This document shows, piece after piece, positions 60,157 to 64,000 of a DNA stretch of 64,000 nucleotides (its first letter is position 1; each line of letters starts with the position of its first letter). Where the stretch lies: contig OZ038435.1 in assembly GCA_964036275.1 (NCBI GenBank), forward strand, positions 30,423,521 through 30,487,520, given 5' to 3'. The DNA is from Litoditis marina. Lineage: Eukaryota > Nematoda > Chromadorea > Rhabditida > Rhabditidae. The position numbers and the translations under genes were made by a program. The notes beneath the pieces were generated by a model. The model was given only the letters and a program-made list of their open reading frames with translations. It made no database searches and was not told the DNA's origin.

Positions 60157-63100
60157 CTACTTTTGCCAGACGGATGAGAACATCTTGGAAAGAGCGCCAC
60201 CCAAAACACTATTACCGACATCGACCTATAACAGAACAAATGACTGAATAAAGAAATGGTTCATTTTGCAAAACACATTTGAGAGGAGAGACCAACGTCA
60301 TTAACAAACTGAATTTGGTTGAATTGAGACCATCAAATTCTTTGGGTTCTTTTGTACTGTTTCAAAAGGAGAACATAACGTTGAGGAAGCAAAATAGTCA
60401 ATATAAACCCCCTACAAAGAAACGTAGTTTATATTGCCTTCTAGAAAGATTGCTCACGATAGAACGAAATAACTTAAAATGCTTGTAAACACAACATGTG
60501 TTCATTAGCTAAGTGTGAATCTTCGAAAAATGGATAACTCACAATGTGACCATCATCTGAATCCTGGTTAGCGGCATTCCGGTTCATTTCTTTGACAGCA
60601 TTCACGGTTGCACCACAGTACTTCAATTTACCCAGCTCATTGACCATCACCTCTATCTGATGAAATGTGGAGTATATATTACAGAGAAGTTTTTGTGAAA
60701 CATGATTACAGGGTTCGCTCTTCCCAAAACAGGCCTACACGGTGTATGTTGCCCATCTCGTTGTGAATGTAGTTTGATTTCGCTGCTTTTCGGCGAACTT
60801 CGTGAATTATGACGTGAATCGAGATTATAACGAATATTCGTTCACTATCTACAGGTCTGAATCACTGTTTCTCAACCATGCTATGTTTGGCCATTAATCA
60901 GGAACAAAGGCGACAGACGTTGGCAAATTAGCTGACGGCAGCGAAATACCTCAAAACCAAACTCTCTCCTTTTATCAACTCATTGCGACAAACATCCATC
61001 CTCTGATTTTATTGCAGATATTTTTTCAAAGGAATGCTCTATCTCAATGAGTGATCTATGCTGACTAAACATGTGTCGGCCGAGTAGTTCATGAGTTCAC
61101 ATGACGGACTCTAAATGCAATAAGTTAGTTAGCAACGAAACGCAAACCTCATCCATTGACTTCACACTGCGAGATCCGCGCGAAACGGATTCCTTGATTG
61201 ATAGCACCTGAAAAAGACAATAACTACGGAAATGTTGCACTGAGTAGGTTCACACAGTGAGGCTGGGCGTACAAGCTTCAGGCGTACAAGCTCACCTTCA
61301 GATAAATTACGAAAAACCGAATGCTACTGAGTGAAGGAATAGACATTAAAAGCCCACCTTATTGCAATAGTATAGTGACAGCTTCTTCAATTGTGCTGCC
61401 AGTCTTGAGCTGCCGCCAACCAGAGCCTTCGAATCCTGCAAAACATATACCTAATGAGTAGAGCCGATCATATAGCAAGACAAATACACTGACACCGCAT
61501 TGGTAGCATTCTTACTGCATAAAAGGTGATTTCGGGTCTATGGGTGAAAATTACCTCTTCTTTGATGAGATGGTCGATGTACTGTGCGAACGAATCAAAA
61601 TAAGGAGTAATTGAGTTTTGATCCATGAACACAGCAAACTCAGCGCAGCTTTCCACAAGAAACTTATACTCCATCCGAAGATCTTCAAACTAAAAATGAT
61701 AATATATTCTAGAGCTAGGCGGTATTTGATTCAAAGAGATAGCCCCCTTAAAAACTGAAAAAACATGTTAAGAATAAAGTCAAATCAAATGGTGTCACAG
61801 TTAAGGCCAAACGATTTGTAACCGACGTAAATCATAAGCACAGTAACTGTCAACAAATGCATTCAATTTTTAGTGTGATACGCCCTTCTACATTATCTAC
61901 AACAACTTTTGATAATGCGTGAAAATTTAAAATATCAAAAGGGGATAAACGCCCAATCCCTCAAATTTTTCTCGAAAAATATAGAATTATGTCTACTCCA
62001 GTACACTTGTGAACTAGTCCATATCGCCATATATTTATCTAAATTCCTCGAAATTCCATTTTAAAACAAAATAAAAAATTTAGACCTATCCTAATCAGAA
62101 AAAGTTTTTTTGTGAAGTACTAACGTAGTAACGGAAGTATGTTCTATAAAGTTTACCCGCATGAACTGTAGAATCTCGAAGGGATGCACAAAACCCAAGT
62201 ATGTCACGAAACAATATTCCGAACTGAGATTAATGAAAATTGATCGAACCTTTTTCTTTTCATTATCCAGAAATAAATTCAGCGTCAAATTGGCATCATC
62301 CTTTCGATGAATGCTGGCCTCAACATCGGGATCAACAACCTGAAGATAGATTAAAACAGGTAAAACGACTGGTTGGTAGTATATATCTGAAAACAGAAAT
62401 CCCGGAACACAAGTGACCCTTAAGAAGAGCCAGTCTAATCAGCAAAGTACAGAAGACTCGTGCAAAGTACAGAAAACATTACCGATGTGACTCGAGGTTT
62501 CAGACGATACTTGATATGCATGTGGGTTTCCCAGCTACAACCACATTCCGTACACTTTCCACCATAGAACGCAGCACAACTTGTCAGCTGCCTATTGGGT
62601 ACGACTTCAGCCTGAAAATAAGTTACATTAGAACGACGTTCAAGTTGATCATCGAAATATCACAAGAACCGATACTACCTGGGTTGAAAGCAAACGTGTC
62701 ATACAAGAAACGTGTGTTCGTGCTCAGTTAATGTTTATCAATCGGTAAAAAGACGTGATCAGACAAAAACTTTATTTTTTCTCTATGAGTTTGAGTTGCC
62801 ATAGCTTTGAGAGTAATATATTTTGAACACGTGGAAAACAACAGGAATGAATGTCAAGAATTGACTCATTGGAACATTTGATTCTAAACGATACCTCCAC
62901 TCCTGACAAATGACATTTTTGGTGACAGATAGTTTTGTACTTGGTGTAAAGGGCACTCGACTCAGGACTGATCTGCAACTCTTCCACACAAGAACGAGAA
63001 GTACACACTGTCTGTGGTTCATCCAATTGCTCAGCCATGAGAATAGTCTAAAAGGATAAAGTAAATATTCACAGCTAGTTATTTGATTGAATAACCATAT

Positions 63101-64000
63101 TTTCGAACCCTGCGAGACGCGTACTTCAGACATACACCAGTAAATTGTGACTATTCTACAAAAAGGTGACCGTTTTCTCAATTCTCATCCAAATACGTAA
63201 AACATCTTAAATCGATTTTTCCAATAATTGCCAAAAGTAGACCGTTTTTCCAACTATTAGGACTATCCGGAAAATTTTACTGGAGTATAACATCATTCAG
63301 ATATCACCATCATTATCGATCAGTAAACAGTTAATTCAAGTACCTGATGAACGTGGAGTTGTCCTCTCAGGCTGAGTCCAGCCTCTGCATTTCGTAAAAT
63401 CTGGAAATAGCAAAAACATAATACGAAAAACATTCGCACGATTTGACAGTGCACCATACATGTACGTAAGTGAAAACGTTTCTATCGCTCGTAGCGTGAA
63501 ATGCCCACAAACACTTGATGATCAACTAAAGCAACGAATGAAATACCGTGTCAGTCTTCTCCTCAATCATCTGCTTGTTGACTAGCTGCGTCTTGACCAT
63601 TTCTCCCAATGGCCTTGCCAGCGCAACGATCAGCTTCCGAGTATTGTTGAGACTGAGAGTATCACGAGTGGAATGAACGGGAAGTTGAACGATGCTAGCC
63701 ATCAGCCTGAGAATAAGACAGAGATAGGACACGTAACAACTAAAACTCTAAGAGAGATAGTTTTCCTCGGTGATAACTATAGACGATGCGCAATGTGATT
63801 GTCTTTTTTCAAACCCGGTAACTTAGTTAAACAATTGGGAAAACGAATTTTCTTGAGAAGGTTTTATATAGCCAATTGATCACGCCTACTATCGGATTCA
63901 CTTTACTTCTACCAATCAAATATCACCGAATGAATGAAATCAAACTCACTTTTCCGTCTCCTGTACAGACTGTTTCCAGCTGGCAGCAAAGTTGTCAATA
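60157..64000 (-). CDS. P-loop GTPase family, C-terminal part (gene 5, runs off the window)
   Basis: Exons in coding order within the window: 63950-64000 (continues beyond), 63547-63706, 63344-63400, 62895-63047, 62483-62611, 62250-62339, 61555-61689, 61358-61435, 61148-61207, 60543-60656, 60157-60225. Phases join and match genes 1 and 3. Visible parts: the end of the GTPase region (NFAASWKQSVQETEK), the helix with LPVHSTRDTLSLNNTR, the Cys/His module (VCTSRSC, ICHQKC, CTECGCSWETHMH), helices with SCAEFAVFMDQNSI, and the tail ending SKMFSSVWQK. The C-terminal split into 60-, 114- and 69-bp exons places it in the gene 1/3 subfamily. The P-loop and N-terminus are outside the window. Confidence 0.85.

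Noticed and set aside
13890..64000. CRISPR, phage or bacterial gene cluster
   Set aside because: Spliced genes with canonical GT-AG introns and AATAAA signals show this is nuclear animal DNA; the inverted repeats are MITEs, not spaced identical repeats.

Overview
The window is nuclear DNA from a small-bodied animal with compact, intron-rich genes. Exons are mostly 57-237 bp, introns about 60-1,200 bp, and nearly every acceptor is TTTCAG-like. Several first coding exons sit 11-51 nt behind a strong acceptor, which would suit spliced-leader trans-splicing or a 5'-UTR intron. This fits an ecdysozoan such as a nematode or tardigrade, but arthropods and other invertebrates cannot be excluded and no species is claimed. 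There are no bacterial operons, CRISPR arrays or rRNA genes.

Left part (1-13.5 kb): two tandem plus-strand genes of one ionotropic-glutamate-receptor-like (iGluR/IR) family, at 1229-5450 (5' part not found) and 6951-13545. Joined exons give a split ligand-binding lobe S1, M1, a short atypical pore segment, M3, lobe S2, M4 and a short tail. The shared exons have matching phases and the three S2/M3 exons equal lengths.

Right part (13.9-64 kb): five paralogous, roughly 20-23-exon genes encoding about 816-938 residue P-loop GTPases, in strictly alternating orientation: minus 13890-23827, plus 25942-34578, minus 35504-45943, plus 48174-58330, minus 60157 to beyond the window. All share a GTPase core (GETGVGKST, DTPGIGDTRG, FTNTRG), a helical region, a Cys/His-rich module ending in C-x-x-C-x-C-x-W-x-x-H-M-H, and a helical C-terminus. 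The N-terminus depends on strand. Plus-strand genes begin with a KH-like RNA-binding fold lacking the second glycine of GxxG. Complete minus-strand genes begin with two copies of an unrecognised ~50-residue helical repeat. The array therefore interleaves two subfamilies as head-to-head and tail-to-tail pairs, with traces of local sequence exchange (near-identical exons and a copied 3' end), tandem exon duplication and an extra last exon. Every exon join reported was checked by phase, and each complete gene model sums to a multiple of three.

Introns and spacers are rich in short non-autonomous elements. Two have perfect 8-bp target-site duplications, several are foldback MITEs, a ~575-bp family occurs three times, and a GCAACC-rich palindromic family sits in introns of the 48-58 kb gene. 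One weak tRNA-derived (SINE-like) relic lies in a receptor intron. Function of the GTPases is not established here. A role in RNA-linked or pathogen-related defence is only a hypothesis, from the expanded, diversifying cluster of GTPases with RNA-binding and zinc-binding parts.
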